This document shows, piece after piece, positions 12,726 to 22,519 of a stretch of 64,000 nt of DNA. The first letter of the stretch is position 1, and each line of letters begins with the position of its first letter. The DNA lies in the NCBI RefSeq assembly GCF_001431485.1, contig NZ_LDJM01000003.1, positions 1 to 64,000 on the forward strand, in the 5' to 3' direction. The notes beneath the pieces were generated by a model that had not been told where the DNA came from, ran no database searches, and saw only the letters and a program-made list of their open reading frames with translations. A program made the position numbers and the translations under genes. Source of the stretch: Stenotrophomonas ginsengisoli. GTDB taxonomy: Bacteria > Pseudomonadota > Gammaproteobacteria > Xanthomonadales > Xanthomonadaceae.

Positions 12726-15566
12726 ATGACCACCCTCGCCTCCAGCTACGATCCCAAATCCTTCGAAACCGCCCTGTACGAGGGTTGGGAGAAGGCCGGC
12801 CACTTCAAGCCGTCCGGCCAGGGCGAGCCCTACACCATCCTGCTGCCGCCGCCTAATGTGACCGGCACCCTGCACATGGGCCATGCCTTCCAGCAGACCC
12901 TGATGGACGGGTTGATCCGTTACCACCGCATGCGTGGCTACGACACCCTGTGGCAGGTGGGTACCGACCACGCCGGCATCGCCACCGAGATGGTGGTCAG
13001 CCGCAACCTGGCCCTGGAAGGCAAGGGTGAGACCCGAGATTCGCTGGGCCGCGACGGCTTCATCAACAAGGTCTGGGAGTGGAAGGCCCACTCCGGCAAC
13101 GTGATCGAAGGCCAGATGCGCCGCCTGGGCACCTCGGCGGACTGGTCGCGCTCGACCTTCACCATGGACGCAGGCCCGAGCGAGGCGGTGATCGAGTCGT
13201 TCGTGCGCTGGTACGAACAGGGCCTGATCTACCGTGGCCAGCGTCTGGTCAACTGGGACCCGGTGCTGAAGACGGCCATTTCCGACCTGGAAGTGGAGAA
13301 CGTGGAGGAAGACGGCTTCCTGTGGTCGATCCGCTACGCCCTGGCCGATGGCGCCACCTATGAGCACGTGGAAACCGACGCCGATGGCGTGGAAACCCTG
13401 CGCGAGGTGCGTGATTACCTGACCGTGGCCACCACCCGCCCGGAAACCCTGCTCGGCGATACCGCCGCGATGATCCACCCGGAAGACGCGCGCTATGCCC
13501 ACCTGATCGGCAAGGAAGTGATCCTGCCGATCACCGGCCGCCGCGTTCCGGTGATTGCCGATGACTACGTGGACCGTGAGTTCGGCACCGGCGTGGTCAA
13601 GGTCACCCCGGCCCATGACTTCAACGACTACCAGGTCGGCGTGCGCCACAACCTGCCGCTGATCAACCTGTTCACCGTCACCGCCAGCCTCAACGAGAAC
13701 GCCCCGGCCAAGTATCAGGGCATGGATCGCTACGAGGCGCGCAAGGTCATCCTGGCCGAGCTGGAAGAGGCCGGCCTGCTGGTCGAGGCCAAGCCGCACA
13801 AGCTGCAGGTGCCGCGTGGTGACCGTACCGGCCAGGTGATCGAGCCGTATCTGACCGACCAGTGGTTCGTGAAGATGGACGGCCTGGCCAAGCGTGGCCT
13901 GGAGCTGGTGGAGTCTGGCAAGATCCAGTTCGTCCCGGGCAACTGGATCAACACCTACCGTCACTGGATGGAAAACATCCAGGACTGGTGCATCTCGCGC
14001 CAGCTGTGGTGGGGCCACCGCATCCCGGCCTGGTTCGATGAAGCCGGCAAGATCTATGTCGGCCGCAACGAAGCCGAAGTGCGTGAAAAGAACAGCCTGG
14101 GCGCCGATGTGGCCCTGAACCAGGACAGCGACGTGCTGGAGACCTGGTTCTCCTCGCAGCTGTGGCCGTTCTCCACCCTGGGCTGGCCCAATGCCGAGGC
14201 GATGGTCGAACGCGGCTTCGAGCGCTACCTGCCGTCCAACGTGCTGGTCACCGGCTTCGACATCATCTTCTTCTGGGTGGCCCGCATGATCATGGCCACC
14301 GACAGCTTCACCGGGCAGATCCCGTTCAAGGACGTCTACATCACCGGCCTGATCCGCGACGGCCAGGGCCAGAAGATGTCCAAGTCCAAGGGCAACGTGC
14401 TCGATCCGCTGGACATCATCGACGGCATCTCGCTGGAAGATCTGGTGGCCAAGCGCACCCGCGGCCTGATGCAGCCCAAGATGGTGGAGAAGATCGAGAA
14501 GGCCACGCGCAAGGAATTCCCGGAGGGCATCATCGCCCACGGTGCCGATGCGCTGCGCTTCACCATTGCCGCGCTGGCCACCCACGGTCGTGACATCAAG
14601 TTCGACATGTCCCGCGCCGAGGGCTACAAGAACTTCTGCAACAAGCTGTGGAATGCCAGCCGCTTCGTGCTGATGAACACCGAGGGCGCCAGCTTCACCG
14701 GCACCCCGACCCCGCGCACCGATGCCGAGCGCTGGATCCTGTCGCGTCTGGACGCGGTGGCCACCGAAGCGGCCGGCCATTTCGCCGGCTACCGCTTCGA
14801 CCTGCTGGCCCAGTGCCTGTACGAGTTTGTCTGGAACGAGGTCTGTGACTGGTTCCTGGAACTGAGCAAGCCGGCCCTGCAGGGCGACCTGAGCAGCGAA
14901 CAGGCCCGTGCCGATGCCGATTCCACCCGCCACACCCTGCTGCACGTGCTTGAAGCCGTACAGCGCCTGCTGCATCCGCTGACCCCGTTCGTCACCGAGC
15001 AGCTGTGGAAGGAAATCGCCCCGCGCCTGGGCATCACCACCGAGACCCTGTCGCTGCGCCCCTACCCGGTCGCCGGTGAAGTGGCCGGTGACTTCGCCGG
15101 CGCCGAAGCCGACGTGGAATGGCTCAAGTCCATGGTCAGCGCCCTGCGCCGCGTACGCAGCGAGCTGGGCGTGTCGCCGTCCAAGCAGATCGGCCTGCTG
15201 CTGCAGGGCGGCGTGGCCGCCGACCGCGGCCGCATCGAGCGTTTCTCCTCGCAGCTGCGCTTTTTGCTCAAGCTCGAATCCATCACCTGGCTGGCCGATG
15301 GCGAAACCTGCCCGCCGGTGGCCCCGGCCGTGGTCGGCGAGCTGAAGCTGCTGGTGCCGCTGGAAGGTCTGGTCGACCTGGACGCCGAGCGCGTGCGCCT
15401 GGACAAGGAAATCGCCCGCGTCGCCGGCGAGAAGGACAAGAGCGAAGCCAAGCTGGCCAAGTTCACCGACAAGGTCCCGACCGCGGTGGTGGAACAGGAG
15501 CGCGTGCGCCTGGCCGACTGGAGCACCCAGCTGGCCGGCCTGCAGGAGCAGCGCGCCAAGCTGTAA
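12726..15566 (+). CDS. valS: Valyl-tRNA synthetase
   Basis: 946 aa class I aminoacyl-tRNA synthetase charging tRNA-Val. The HIGH motif is HMGH at 50-53 ([14 protein letters not shown]) and the KMSKS motif is at 550-554. The CP1 editing domain lies between, with the conserved [12 protein letters not shown]. The anticodon-binding domain follows, and the C-terminal coiled coil (about 880-946) is the ValS tRNA-binding arm. Downstream of holC and the Pmp3 peptide. Confidence 0.98.
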   Translation: MTTLASSYDPKSFETALYEGWEKAGHFKPSGQGEPYTILLPPPNVTGTLHMGHAFQQTLMDGLIRYHRMRGYDTLWQVGTDHAGIATEMVVSRNLALEGKGETRDSLGRDGFINKVWEWKAHSGNVIEGQMRRLGTSADWSRSTFTMDAGPSEAVIESFVRWYEQGLIYRGQRLVNWDPVLKTAISDLEVENVEEDGFLWSIRYALADGATYEHVETDADGVETLREVRDYLTVATTRPETLLGDTAAMIHPEDARYAHLIGKEVILPITGRRVPVIADDYVDREFGTGVVKVTPAHDFNDYQVGVRHNLPLINLFTVTASLNENAPAKYQGMDRYEARKVILAELEEAGLLVEAKPHKLQVPRGDRTGQVIEPYLTDQWFVKMDGLAKRGLELVESGKIQFVPGNWINTYRHWMENIQDWCISRQLWWGHRIPAWFDEAGKIYVGRNEAEVREKNSLGADVALNQDSDVLETWFSSQLWPFSTLGWPNAEAMVERGFERYLPSNVLVTGFDIIFFWVARMIMATDSFTGQIPFKDVYITGLIRDGQGQKMSKSKGNVLDPLDIIDGISLEDLVAKRTRGLMQPKMVEKIEKATRKEFPEGIIAHGADALRFTIAALATHGRDIKFDMSRAEGYKNFCNKLWNASRFVLMNTEGASFTGTPTPRTDAERWILSRLDAVATEAAGHFAGYRFDLLAQCLYEFVWNEVCDWFLELSKPALQGDLSSEQARADADSTRHTLLHVLEAVQRLLHPLTPFVTEQLWKEIAPRLGITTETLSLRPYPVAGEVAGDFAGAEADVEWLKSMVSALRRVRSELGVSPSKQIGLLLQGGVAADRGRIERFSSQLRFLLKLESITWLADGETCPPVAPAVVGELKLLVPLEGLVDLDAERVRLDKEIARVAGEKDKSEAKLAKFTDKVPTAVVEQERVRLADWSTQLAGLQEQRAKL

Positions 15567-15582
15567 GCCCATGCGGGCACCC

Positions 15583-15616
15583 GGCAGCCTGCCCCGCCCT
15601 GCGGCGGCAGGCTGCC
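15583..15616 (+). terminator. Hairpin after valS
   Basis: 11-bp perfect stem GGCAGCCTGCC / GGCAGGCTGCC, 17 bases after the valS stop, followed by TCCCCCTGTTG. The T-tract is poor, but the position and stem suit a terminator. Confidence 0.55.
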
Positions 15617-15681
15617 TCCCCCTGTTGCCGACCGCCGGCGCCCATTACCCTTGCCTGCACAACCGCAGCACAGGCCGACGC

Positions 15682-16506
15682 ATGTCACTCGGGGTTTTCT
15701 GTACGGTGCTGTTTGCCGCCATGCTGCATGCCAGCTGGAATGCGGTGGTCAAACAGGGCAGTGACAAGCTGCTGACCACGGTCCTGCTGACCAGCTTCGG
15801 CGCCCTGCTGTCGCTGCCCTGGTTGCCCCTGCTGCCGTTGCCGGCCGGTGCCAGCTGGCCATGGCTGGGCTTGTCCGTGGTACTGCAGGTGGCCTATTAC
15901 CTGCTGATCGCCCGCACCTACCAGACCGGCGAGATGAGCCTGAGCTATCCGCTGATGCGCGGCGTGGCCCCGCTGTTGGTGGCCATGGCCGGCAGTGTGC
16001 TGTTTGCCCAATCCCTGCCTGCGGCCAGCTGGGTCGCCATCGGCCTGATCTGCGGCGGCATCCTGCTGCTTTCCATCGGCAAGCAACCGCGCGGCATGCT
16101 GCTGCCGCTGGGCATCGCCTGCCTGATCGCCACCTGTACCCTGGTCGACGCCCACGGCGTGGGCCTGTCCGGGACCGCGTTGGGCTACAGCCTGTGGCTG
16201 TTCGTGCTTTCTGCCCTGCCCCTGCTGTTGTGGGCGCTGCTGGCACGCCGGCCGCAATTGCATGCTCTGGCCAGGCAACAGTGGCAACAGGGACTGTTGG
16301 CCGGATTTGGCTTCACTGCCTCCTGTGCCATTGCCCTGTGGGCCATGACCCAGGCGCCAGTGGCGATGGTGTCCGCGCTGCGCGAAACCTCGATCCTGTT
16401 CGCCCTGCTCATTTCCACGATCTGGCTCAAGGAGCAGGTCAGCATCCAGCGCCTGCTCTCGGCCGGGCTGATCATCGGCGGCGTGGTGATGCTGCGGCTG
16501 GGCTAG
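15682..16506 (+). CDS. EamA-family (DMT) transporter
   Basis: 274 aa, about nine to ten hydrophobic segments in two tandem EamA halves. The first begins LGVFCTVLFAAMLHASWNAVVK (the HASWNA motif is typical). The second begins near residue 150 and includes ALRETSILFALLISTIWLKE. These are inner-membrane drug/metabolite exporters; the substrate cannot be inferred. The ATG at 15682 is chosen over an upstream in-frame ATG at 15571 because the extra 37 residues are Pro/Arg-rich and span the valS terminator hairpin. Confidence 0.85.
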   Translation: MSLGVFCTVLFAAMLHASWNAVVKQGSDKLLTTVLLTSFGALLSLPWLPLLPLPAGASWPWLGLSVVLQVAYYLLIARTYQTGEMSLSYPLMRGVAPLLVAMAGSVLFAQSLPAASWVAIGLICGGILLLSIGKQPRGMLLPLGIACLIATCTLVDAHGVGLSGTALGYSLWLFVLSALPLLLWALLARRPQLHALARQQWQQGLLAGFGFTASCAIALWAMTQAPVAMVSALRETSILFALLISTIWLKEQVSIQRLLSAGLIIGGVVMLRLG

Positions 16507-16517
16507 CCAGAGCCCGC

Positions 16518-17012
16518 TTACAGCGGCGGCATGCAGGTGATGTCGTCGTCCAGCAGCTCGATGGCCATCACGATCGCATCCTCGCGCCCGTTGTTGGCGG
16601 CCGGGTAATAGCGCGGCCGACGGCCGATCTCGTTGAATCCTTCGCTCTGGTACAGGGCGATGGCAGCCGTGTTGGACGGGCGCACTTCCAGAAACACCCG
16701 CTGCGCCTTCTGCTTGCGGGCGCTGCCCAGCAGGGTACGCAGCATCAACCGGCCATGCCCGCGCGATTGCACCAGCGGGTCAACACAGACATTGAGCACA
16801 TGGGCTTCGTCTGCAGCCACGCTGAGCACACCATAGCCGATGATCTGACTGCCCTGCTCCAGCACCCAGGCGCTGTAGCCGGAGGACAGGCAGTCGGCAA
16901 AGATGCCGCGCGACCACGGGAACGGATAGGCGCGCAGCTCGATGGCCATCACCGTGTCCAGGTCATCGGCACGCATGCAGCGCAAGGCCGGGGTATAGGC
17001 AGGATGCGGCAT
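16518..17012 (-). CDS. rimI: Ribosomal protein S18-alanine N-acetyltransferase
   Basis: 164 aa GNAT acetyltransferase modifying the N-terminal Ala of ribosomal protein S18. GNAT motifs: RCMRADDLDTVMAIELRAYPFPWS (the YPFPWS block is a RimI hallmark), the acetyl-CoA loop DPLVQSRGHGRLML (the Q/RxxGxG/A motif), and LEVRPSNTAAIALYQSEGF. The ATG at 17012 fits the family start; a longer frame would overlap the upstream gene. Four bases separate it from the holD-like gene, the same pairing as holD-rimI in E. coli. Confidence 0.92.
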   Translation of the reverse strand: MPHPAYTPALRCMRADDLDTVMAIELRAYPFPWSRGIFADCLSSGYSAWVLEQGSQIIGYGVLSVAADEAHVLNVCVDPLVQSRGHGRLMLRTLLGSARKQKAQRVFLEVRPSNTAAIALYQSEGFNEIGRRPRYYPAANNGREDAIVMAIELLDDDITCMPPL

Positions 17013-17016
17013 GGGG

Positions 17017-17499
17017 TCAGTGCGGGTTGCGTTGACGACGCAGGGCACGCAACTGCGGCCACAGCGCACGCTTGGACGCCGGGTTGGCGCGCAGTTCGTC
17101 CAGCGGCCAGCTGGCCATCAGGGCCTGGGTGGCCGGGTCATTCGGGTTCTGCCTGGAGGCACGCAACAGGGCCAGCATCAGCCGGTCCGGCATGCCGGCA
17201 ATGCGGCCTGCGTTACGCCGCGGCGGTCGCGCCGCCGGGGTGCCGAGACTGGGAGCCGGCACCGGCGGTGACACCGGCAAGCGTCGCGGCGCACTTGCCG
17301 GCGCTTCGCTGTCGGCCATCGGCGCGGCACGGCGACGCTCGGCAGCCGGGGCCGGAGCAAGGTTTTCGAACGCCGGTACCGGACGTGCGGCAGGTGCCGG
17401 TGGCCAGGCAATGGTCGAGGCCTCGGCATACACCGTCAGCCCCATCGCCCCCAGCCAGGCATGCTGTTCGCTGCTCCACAGCACCGGCTCGTCACCCAT
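17017..17499 (-). CDS. holD: Putative DNA polymerase III psi subunit (HolD-like)
   Basis: 160 aa, Pro/Ala/Arg-rich in the middle (about 30-105) and therefore hard to recognise. Both ends resemble HolD. The N-terminus (EQHAWLGAMGLTVY, about 11-24) resembles the psi N-terminal chi-binding helix. The C-terminus (LDELRANPASKRALWPQL, about 134-151) matches the E. coli psi tail pattern LRANPxAxxALWxQ. It is followed by rimI, as in E. coli, and the chi gene holC is 5 kb away. If correct it links chi to the clamp loader. The call rests on remembered E. coli psi sequence plus synteny; otherwise it is a conserved hypothetical protein. Only one base separates it from the pssA stop. Confidence 0.68.
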   Translation of the reverse strand: MGDEPVLWSSEQHAWLGAMGLTVYAEASTIAWPPAPAARPVPAFENLAPAPAAERRRAAPMADSEAPASAPRRLPVSPPVPAPSLGTPAARPPRRNAGRIAGMPDRLMLALLRASRQNPNDPATQALMASWPLDELRANPASKRALWPQLRALRRQRNPH

Positions 17500-17500
17500 C

Positions 17501-18268
17501 TCAGGCCGCCTCGGCCTTGCGCCGGTTGAGCACGGCCATCACCGGGCCGGACAGCGCGTACAGCACGCCGACAGCCAGCAGGGTGCGCGGCAGGTCCAGG
17601 GCCATGATCGCCAGGATCACCGGCACCAGCACCAGGGCCATGAACGGCACCCGGCCACCACGCGGGCCTTCGGCACCGCCCTTGAAGCTCCAGAAACGGA
17701 TCCGGCTGACCATCAGCAACGCCGCCACGATGCTCACGGCCAGGGCGACATAGCGCAGCTGTTCGCCGCTCCAGCCCAGGTTGCCATCGGCAAAGGCCCA
17801 GACAAAGGACATCATCAGCCCGGCCGCGGCCGGGCTGGCCAGGCCGACGAACCAGCGCTTGTCCACGCTGCCGACCTGGGTGTTGAAACGGGCCAGGCGC
17901 AACGCGGCGCAGGCGGCATACAAAAAGGCCACTGCCCAGCCCAGACGGCCCACGACCACACCGTCCAAGGCCAGCGAGGACAGTGCCCAGTGGTACATCA
18001 CCAGGGCCGGGGCCATGCCGAAGCTGACCAGGTCGGCCAGCGAGTCGTACTGCACACCGAATTCGGAACTGGTGCCGGTCAGGCGCGCAACCCGGCCGTC
18101 AAGCCCATCCATGACGGCGGCCACGAACACCGCGATGGCGGCATTGACGAAATCGCCATTGGCCGCGGCGATGATGGCGTAAAAACCGGCAAACAGCCCA
18201 CCGGTGGTGATCAGGTTGGGCAACAGATAGATGCTGCGCGAACGCGGCGGGGTGTGAATTGGGTCCAT
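17501..18268 (-). CDS. pssA: CDP-diacylglycerol-serine O-phosphatidyltransferase
   Basis: 255 aa membrane enzyme making phosphatidylserine from CDP-diacylglycerol and serine. The CDP-alcohol phosphatidyltransferase signature DGxxAR...G...D...D is read in MDGLDGRVARLTGTSSEFG followed by VQYDSLADLVSFG (about 50-82). About seven hydrophobic spans; LPNLITTGGLFAGFYA at the N-terminus is typical of the PssA type II family. The ATG at 18268 gives the standard length; the frame stays open upstream but crosses the divergent gene. Leads the cluster pssA-holD-rimI. Confidence 0.93.
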   Translation of the reverse strand: MDPIHTPPRSRSIYLLPNLITTGGLFAGFYAIIAAANGDFVNAAIAVFVAAVMDGLDGRVARLTGTSSEFGVQYDSLADLVSFGMAPALVMYHWALSSLALDGVVVGRLGWAVAFLYAACAALRLARFNTQVGSVDKRWFVGLASPAAAGLMMSFVWAFADGNLGWSGEQLRYVALAVSIVAALLMVSRIRFWSFKGGAEGPRGGRVPFMALVLVPVILAIMALDLPRTLLAVGVLYALSGPVMAVLNRRKAEAA

Positions 18269-18340
18269 GATCAAAGTGTAATCCCTTGCCAGCCTGCTGG
18301 GGCAGTGGTGCAATCGGGGGATCACGCCGGAGGAACCTGC

Positions 18341-18721
18341 ATGCGCGCCCTGACCCTGACCCTTCCCCTGCTGCTGGTGGCCTCCCTGGCCCAGGCGCAG
18401 TCCAGCACCGTTTACCAGTGGAAGGACGCCAACGGCGTCACCCAGTATTCGGAGCGCCCGCCGACCGGCCGCTCGGCCGAATCGCGCCGCATCAGCCACC
18501 GCGGCGACATCGGCGAGGCCGTACCGGCCACGACCGCCAGCGAAGCACCGGCCTGCACCAGCGCACGCAGCAACCTGGCCCTGCTCAATGGCTCCGGCGC
18601 CATCGGCCGCGATACCAACGGCGATGGCGTCCCGGATACGGCCCTGACCGCAGAACAGCGCCAGACCGAAAAGCAGCAGGCCGAGAAGGACGTGGCCAAC
18701 TTCTGCCCGTCCGCCGGCTGA
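18341..18721 (+). CDS. DUF4124 domain-containing secreted protein
   Basis: 126 aa. A cleavable signal peptide ([19 protein letters not shown]) is followed directly by the DUF4124 block [18 protein letters not shown] (about 24-41). The tail includes a calcium-loop-like DTNGDGVPD (about 92-100) and a charged helix. DUF4124 proteins are periplasmic, common in Xanthomonadaceae and functionally undefined. GGAGG lies 7 bases before the ATG. Divergent from pssA; a strong terminator follows. Confidence 0.85.
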   Translation: MRALTLTLPLLLVASLAQAQSSTVYQWKDANGVTQYSERPPTGRSAESRRISHRGDIGEAVPATTASEAPACTSARSNLALLNGSGAIGRDTNGDGVPDTALTAEQRQTEKQQAEKDVANFCPSAG

Positions 18722-18749
18722 AACCGGCAAGTTTCACCGCCAGACCCGG

Positions 18750-18778
18750 CAATGGCCCCGCCACAAGCGGGGCCATTG
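18750..18778 (+). terminator. Intrinsic terminator after the DUF4124 gene
   Basis: 12-bp perfect stem CAATGGCCCCGC / GCGGGGCCATTG with a 5-base loop, followed by GTTTTGG. Confidence 0.85.
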
Positions 18779-18851
18779 GTTTTGGGCTGATGTTTCCCGC
18801 CACCGCCGGTGCGGTGGCAAAATACCCCCACAGTCCAACCCAGACAGCCCC

Positions 18852-20546
18852 ATGCGCCTTTCCCAGTTCCACCTCCGCACCACCAAGGAAACCCCCGCCG
18901 ACGCCGAGCTGAGCAGCCACAAGCTGATGCTGCGTGCCGGCATGATCCGCAAGCTGGCCTCCGGCCTGTACAGCTGGTCGCCGCTGGGGCTGCGCGTGCT
19001 GCGCAAGGTTGAAACCATCGTGCGCGAGGAAATGAACCGTGCCGGCGCGGTGGAACTGCTGCTGCCCACCATCCAGCCCAAGGAGCTGTGGGAAGAAACC
19101 GGTCGCTGGGAAAAGTTTGGCGGCCAGCTGCTGAAAATCGCTGACCGCAAGGCACAGGAATATTGCTACAGCCCCACTGCCGAGGAAGCGATCACCGATT
19201 TTGCCCGCCAGGAACTGTCCAGCTACAAGCAGCTGCCGGTCAATTTCTACCAGATCCAGACCAAGTTCCGCGACGAGATCCGTCCGCGCTTCGGCGTCAT
19301 GCGTGCACGCGAATTCCTGATGAAGGATGCCTATTCCTTCCATCTGGATGACGCCAGCCTGGTGGCCGAATACGAAAACATGAAGGCCGCCTACACCCGG
19401 ATCTTTACCCGTCTGGGTCTGGAATTCCGCGCAGTGCAGGCCGATTCCGGCGCCATTGGCGGTGATGCCTCGCAGGAATTCCACGTCATTGCCGATTCCG
19501 GCGAAGACGCCCTGGCATTTTCCACTGCCTCCGATTACGCGGCCAACGTCGAAGCGGCCGTGGCCGCCGAACCGGCGCCGCGCCCGGCCGCCAGCCAGGC
19601 CATGGACAAGGTCGCCACCCCGACCCAGAAGACCTGCGAGGCCGTGGCCGGGCTGCTCGGCCTGGCCCTGGAGCGCACCGCCAAGTCGGTGGCGATCATG
19701 ACCACCACCGGCCAGTTCGTGCTTGCCCTGGTGCGTGGCGACCATGACATCAACGACATCAAACTCGGCAAGCTGGAAGGCATGGCCGATTATCGTCTGG
19801 CCAGCGAAGCGGAAATTGCCACCCATCTGGGCGCCGAACCCGGTTTCCTCGGCCCGGTCAATCCGGTCCAGGCCATCCGCGTGATTGCCGACCGCGAGGT
19901 CGCCGCGCTGGCTGATTTTGTCGTGGGCGCCAATGAAAATGGCTTCCACCTGACCGGTGTGAACTGGGGCCGTGACCTGGCCGAGCCGGAAGTGGCCGAT
20001 ATCCGCAATGTGGTTGCCGGCGACCGTGCTGCCGACGGTGGCGAGCTGAAACTGGCCCGCGGCATCGAGGTCGGCCATGTGTTCCAGCTCGGCCGCAAGT
20101 ATGCCGAAGCCCTCAAGGCCACCGTGCTGGACGAGAACGGCAAGGCCCAGGTCATGGCCATGGGCTGCTATGGCATCGGCGTATCGCGCATTGTGGCGGC
20201 GGCCATCGAACAGAATCACGATGAGGCCGGCATTATCTGGCCAGAATCGATGGCTCCGTGGCAGGTCGTGGTGTGCATGATCAACCCGAAGCAGGACGCG
20301 GCGGTGACCGAGGCGGCACAGCAGCTGGTAGCCGACCTGCAGGCCGCTGGTCTGGATGTGGCACTGGATGATCGCGGCCTGCGTCCGGGCTCGATGTTTG
20401 CCGATATCGAGCTGATCGGCATTCCGCACCGCGTGGTGGTTTCCGAGCGCGGCCTGGCCGCCGGCAGCTACGAATACCGCAGCCGTCGTGCCAGCGAAGC
20501 CGAAAATCTGGACCGCGCCAGCCTGATTGAACGCCTGCTTGGCTGA
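18852..20546 (+). CDS. proS: Prolyl-tRNA synthetase (bacterial, editing type)
   Basis: 564 aa class II synthetase. Motif 1/2 region: [21 protein letters not shown] and [27 protein letters not shown]. The inserted YbaK-like editing domain (about 220-385) removes Ala-tRNA-Pro. Motif 3 is in YGIGVSR (about 440). The C-terminal anticodon-binding domain runs from [13 protein letters not shown] onwards. Length and order match E. coli ProS. No clear terminator follows; the next gene is 165 bases downstream. Confidence 0.97.
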   Translation: MRLSQFHLRTTKETPADAELSSHKLMLRAGMIRKLASGLYSWSPLGLRVLRKVETIVREEMNRAGAVELLLPTIQPKELWEETGRWEKFGGQLLKIADRKAQEYCYSPTAEEAITDFARQELSSYKQLPVNFYQIQTKFRDEIRPRFGVMRAREFLMKDAYSFHLDDASLVAEYENMKAAYTRIFTRLGLEFRAVQADSGAIGGDASQEFHVIADSGEDALAFSTASDYAANVEAAVAAEPAPRPAASQAMDKVATPTQKTCEAVAGLLGLALERTAKSVAIMTTTGQFVLALVRGDHDINDIKLGKLEGMADYRLASEAEIATHLGAEPGFLGPVNPVQAIRVIADREVAALADFVVGANENGFHLTGVNWGRDLAEPEVADIRNVVAGDRAADGGELKLARGIEVGHVFQLGRKYAEALKATVLDENGKAQVMAMGCYGIGVSRIVAAAIEQNHDEAGIIWPESMAPWQVVVCMINPKQDAAVTEAAQQLVADLQAAGLDVALDDRGLRPGSMFADIELIGIPHRVVVSERGLAAGSYEYRSRRASEAENLDRASLIERLLG

Positions 20547-20611
20547 TCGTTTTCCGGGAAAACAGTGACCGCCGTCTGAATATTCCGTCTCTTCACACCA
20601 TATTGCCGGTA

Positions 20612-20640
20612 TTGTCCGATTTAATCGGCTAGGCATTTAG
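20612..20640 (+). promoter_or_regulatory. Candidate promoter of the H-NS-type gene
   Basis: TTGTCC and ATTTAG are separated by 17 bases in an A/T-rich stretch about 70 bases upstream of the ATG. The -10 match is weak. A small dyad CCGAT-TTA-ATCGG (20616-20628) lies inside the spacer and could be a regulator site. Confidence 0.25.
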
Positions 20641-20711
20641 TGATCAGACGGTTATTCTCACCGCGCTGCCACGGAATGGCACCACCATATTTCTCATCTC
20701 CTGGAGTAGCC

Positions 20712-21122
20712 ATGAGTTTTGATATCAACAGCCTCAACGGTCTGAGTGCCCGCGAGCTGAAGACCCTGATCCGTACCGCCACCAAGCAGCATGAACTGGC
20801 TGCCAAGCGTCCGGCTGCCGGCACCGTTCGCGCACAGATCAACAAGATCCTGCGCGAGAGCGGCTATTCGATCAACGAACTGTTCGGCGAAGACGCACCG
20901 GTTCCGGCCAAGCGCGGCCGCAAGCCGGGCACCAAGGTTGCCGCAACCAAGAAGGCTGCCGCCAAGAAGGGCGCCAAGAAGGGCAAGAAGACCGGCGTGG
21001 TGGCTCCCAAGTACCGCGACCCGGCCGATGCCGCCAACCAGTGGACCGGTCGTGGCAAGCCGCCGCGCTGGATGGCCGCCTACCTGGCCAAGGGCAAGAA
21101 GAAGGAAGATTTCCTGATCTGA
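20712..21122 (+). CDS. H-NS family nucleoid-associated protein
   Basis: 136 aa. A short N-terminal helical oligomerisation region (about 1-60) leads into a Lys/Ala-rich linker (AAAKKGAKKGKK, about 80-95). The H-NS C-terminal DNA-binding domain follows, with the core YRDPADAANQWTGRGKPPRW (about 100-119), the family's minor-groove hook region. The tail KGKKKEDFLI is typical of the Xanthomonas-type H-NS proteins, which silence A/T-rich acquired DNA and affect virulence genes. The RBS CTGGAG lies 6 bases before the ATG. Strong terminator downstream. Confidence 0.92.
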   Translation: MSFDINSLNGLSARELKTLIRTATKQHELAAKRPAAGTVRAQINKILRESGYSINELFGEDAPVPAKRGRKPGTKVAATKKAAAKKGAKKGKKTGVVAPKYRDPADAANQWTGRGKPPRWMAAYLAKGKKKEDFLI

Positions 21123-21140
21123 TCGCCCACACGGTCAATA

Positions 21141-21165
21141 AAAACGCCGGCATTGCCGGCGTTTT
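21141..21165. terminator. Bidirectional intrinsic terminator (H-NS gene / ThrE-like gene)
   Basis: 11-bp perfect stem AAAACGCCGGC / GCCGGCGTTTT with a 3-base loop ATT and T-runs on both sides, placed between two convergent genes. Confidence 0.92.
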
Positions 21166-21188
21166 TTATTATCCGCAAACCGGCGACT

Positions 21189-22448
21189 TTACAGATTCTG
21201 GTTTTTACGCGCCGGCAGCAGCAGGTTGCCGAACAGCAGCCCGGCCACCAGGGCCATGACCACGCTGAGCACGGTGATGAAGGCACTCTGCCCGGCCACC
21301 ATGTCCTGGCGCTGGACCAGATCCATGACCCCGCGCAGGCTGGTGCTGCCGGGCACCAGGATGATGATGCCGGGCAGGCGCACGATCGCGCCCGGACGCT
21401 TGAGCACGCGGCCGAACAGGTTGCCGGCGGCGGTGAGGATCATCGCGGCCAGGAAGATGCCGGCCATCGCACCCCATGCCCTGCCGGCATAGGTGGAAAC
21501 GGTGAAGCCGACAAACACCGCGGCAATCACCCATGGCCAGTCACGCAGGCTGGCCTTGAACACCATTGCAAAGGCCACCCCGGCCACGCCCAGTGAGGCC
21601 CACTCCACCCAGTCCGGCTGTGGCCGCAGCGCGCGCACGTCCGGCTCCATGCCCAGGGCGCTGGCCAGGTTGACTGCAATCACCGCCCCCACGGTCAGCT
21701 TGAGCACCGTGGTCAGGGCACCGGCAAAACGTGCGGTACCCGATACCCAGTGCTGGCTGGACAGCTCGTTGACCGCATTGGTCAGCACCAGACCGGGCAG
21801 CAGCACCACCAACGAGGCAATGATCACCGAGTTCAGATTCAGCGGGCCAATGAAGGCGGCCACCGCCACCGCCACAAAACCGGCCAGCAAGCCGGACAAG
21901 GCCTCGCTGGCTTCGCGGGTGGCGACCCGGCGATCGGCCCACAGGGTGAGCAGCCCACTGAGCAGGCCGATCACACCGGCCGTGGCGATATCCAGCCAGG
22001 GCAAGCGCCACAGCCCGGCCACGGCCGCCGAGGTCAGGCCGAAGGACAGGGCCAGGAACACCCCATCGCGCCGGCGCGGCGGGCGGTCCATCTGGCGCAG
22101 CGCGGTATGCCCCTGGGCAACACTCATGCGCCCGTTGGCCACCGCCTCGGCAATGCGGTCGGCCTCGGCCAGCTTGTGCAGGTCATTGTCGCCGGGCCCC
22201 AGGCGGATCACGCGGGTGATGTCCGATGAGCCGATCGCCTTGGTCGGATCGGAAAAGCTCAGGATCAACCCGGTCGGGTTGGACCAGGGCTCGCAATCGA
22301 GCACCAGTTGCTGGGACAGGGCCACCACCGCCGACTCCAACCGCTGCGCGGTGGTGCCATAACGGTGCAGGCGCGCGGCGATTTCGCAGACAAAGGCCAC
22401 GCGCTGGGCGTAGGTGGCCTGGCTGACAGGAACGGTGCTGGCTGACAT
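21189..22448 (-). CDS. ThrE-type threonine/serine exporter
   Basis: 419 aa. The N-terminal DUF1212 half holds the soluble part (about 1-110: YAQRVAFVCEIAARLHRYGT, SFSDPTKAIG) followed by five hydrophobic spans. The C-terminal DUF3815-like half (about 265-415) adds more spans and contains the conserved PGSTSLRGVMDL. The fused two-domain form is the ThrE exporter architecture. Start taken at the ATG at 22448; the frame is open further out but enters the divergent mlaE gene. Shares the terminator with the H-NS gene. Confidence 0.85.
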   Translation of the reverse strand: MSASTVPVSQATYAQRVAFVCEIAARLHRYGTTAQRLESAVVALSQQLVLDCEPWSNPTGLILSFSDPTKAIGSSDITRVIRLGPGDNDLHKLAEADRIAEAVANGRMSVAQGHTALRQMDRPPRRRDGVFLALSFGLTSAAVAGLWRLPWLDIATAGVIGLLSGLLTLWADRRVATREASEALSGLLAGFVAVAVAAFIGPLNLNSVIIASLVVLLPGLVLTNAVNELSSQHWVSGTARFAGALTTVLKLTVGAVIAVNLASALGMEPDVRALRPQPDWVEWASLGVAGVAFAMVFKASLRDWPWVIAAVFVGFTVSTYAGRAWGAMAGIFLAAMILTAAGNLFGRVLKRPGAIVRLPGIIILVPGSTSLRGVMDLVQRQDMVAGQSAFITVLSVVMALVAGLLFGNLLLPARKNQNL

Positions 22449-22519
22449 GGCGCGATTATCCCGCACACAGGGCTCATGCTTCACCTGTCTGGCGCACAAA
22501 CTGCGGCTATGCTTGCACG

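Noticed and set aside
11997-15572. 1191-codon minus-strand frame opposite valS
   Set aside because: Shadow of valS/holC; composition rich in His/Gln/Gly with no domains.
20550-20564. GTTTTCC-G-GGAAAAC after proS as terminator
   Set aside because: One-base loop cannot form a normal terminator hairpin.
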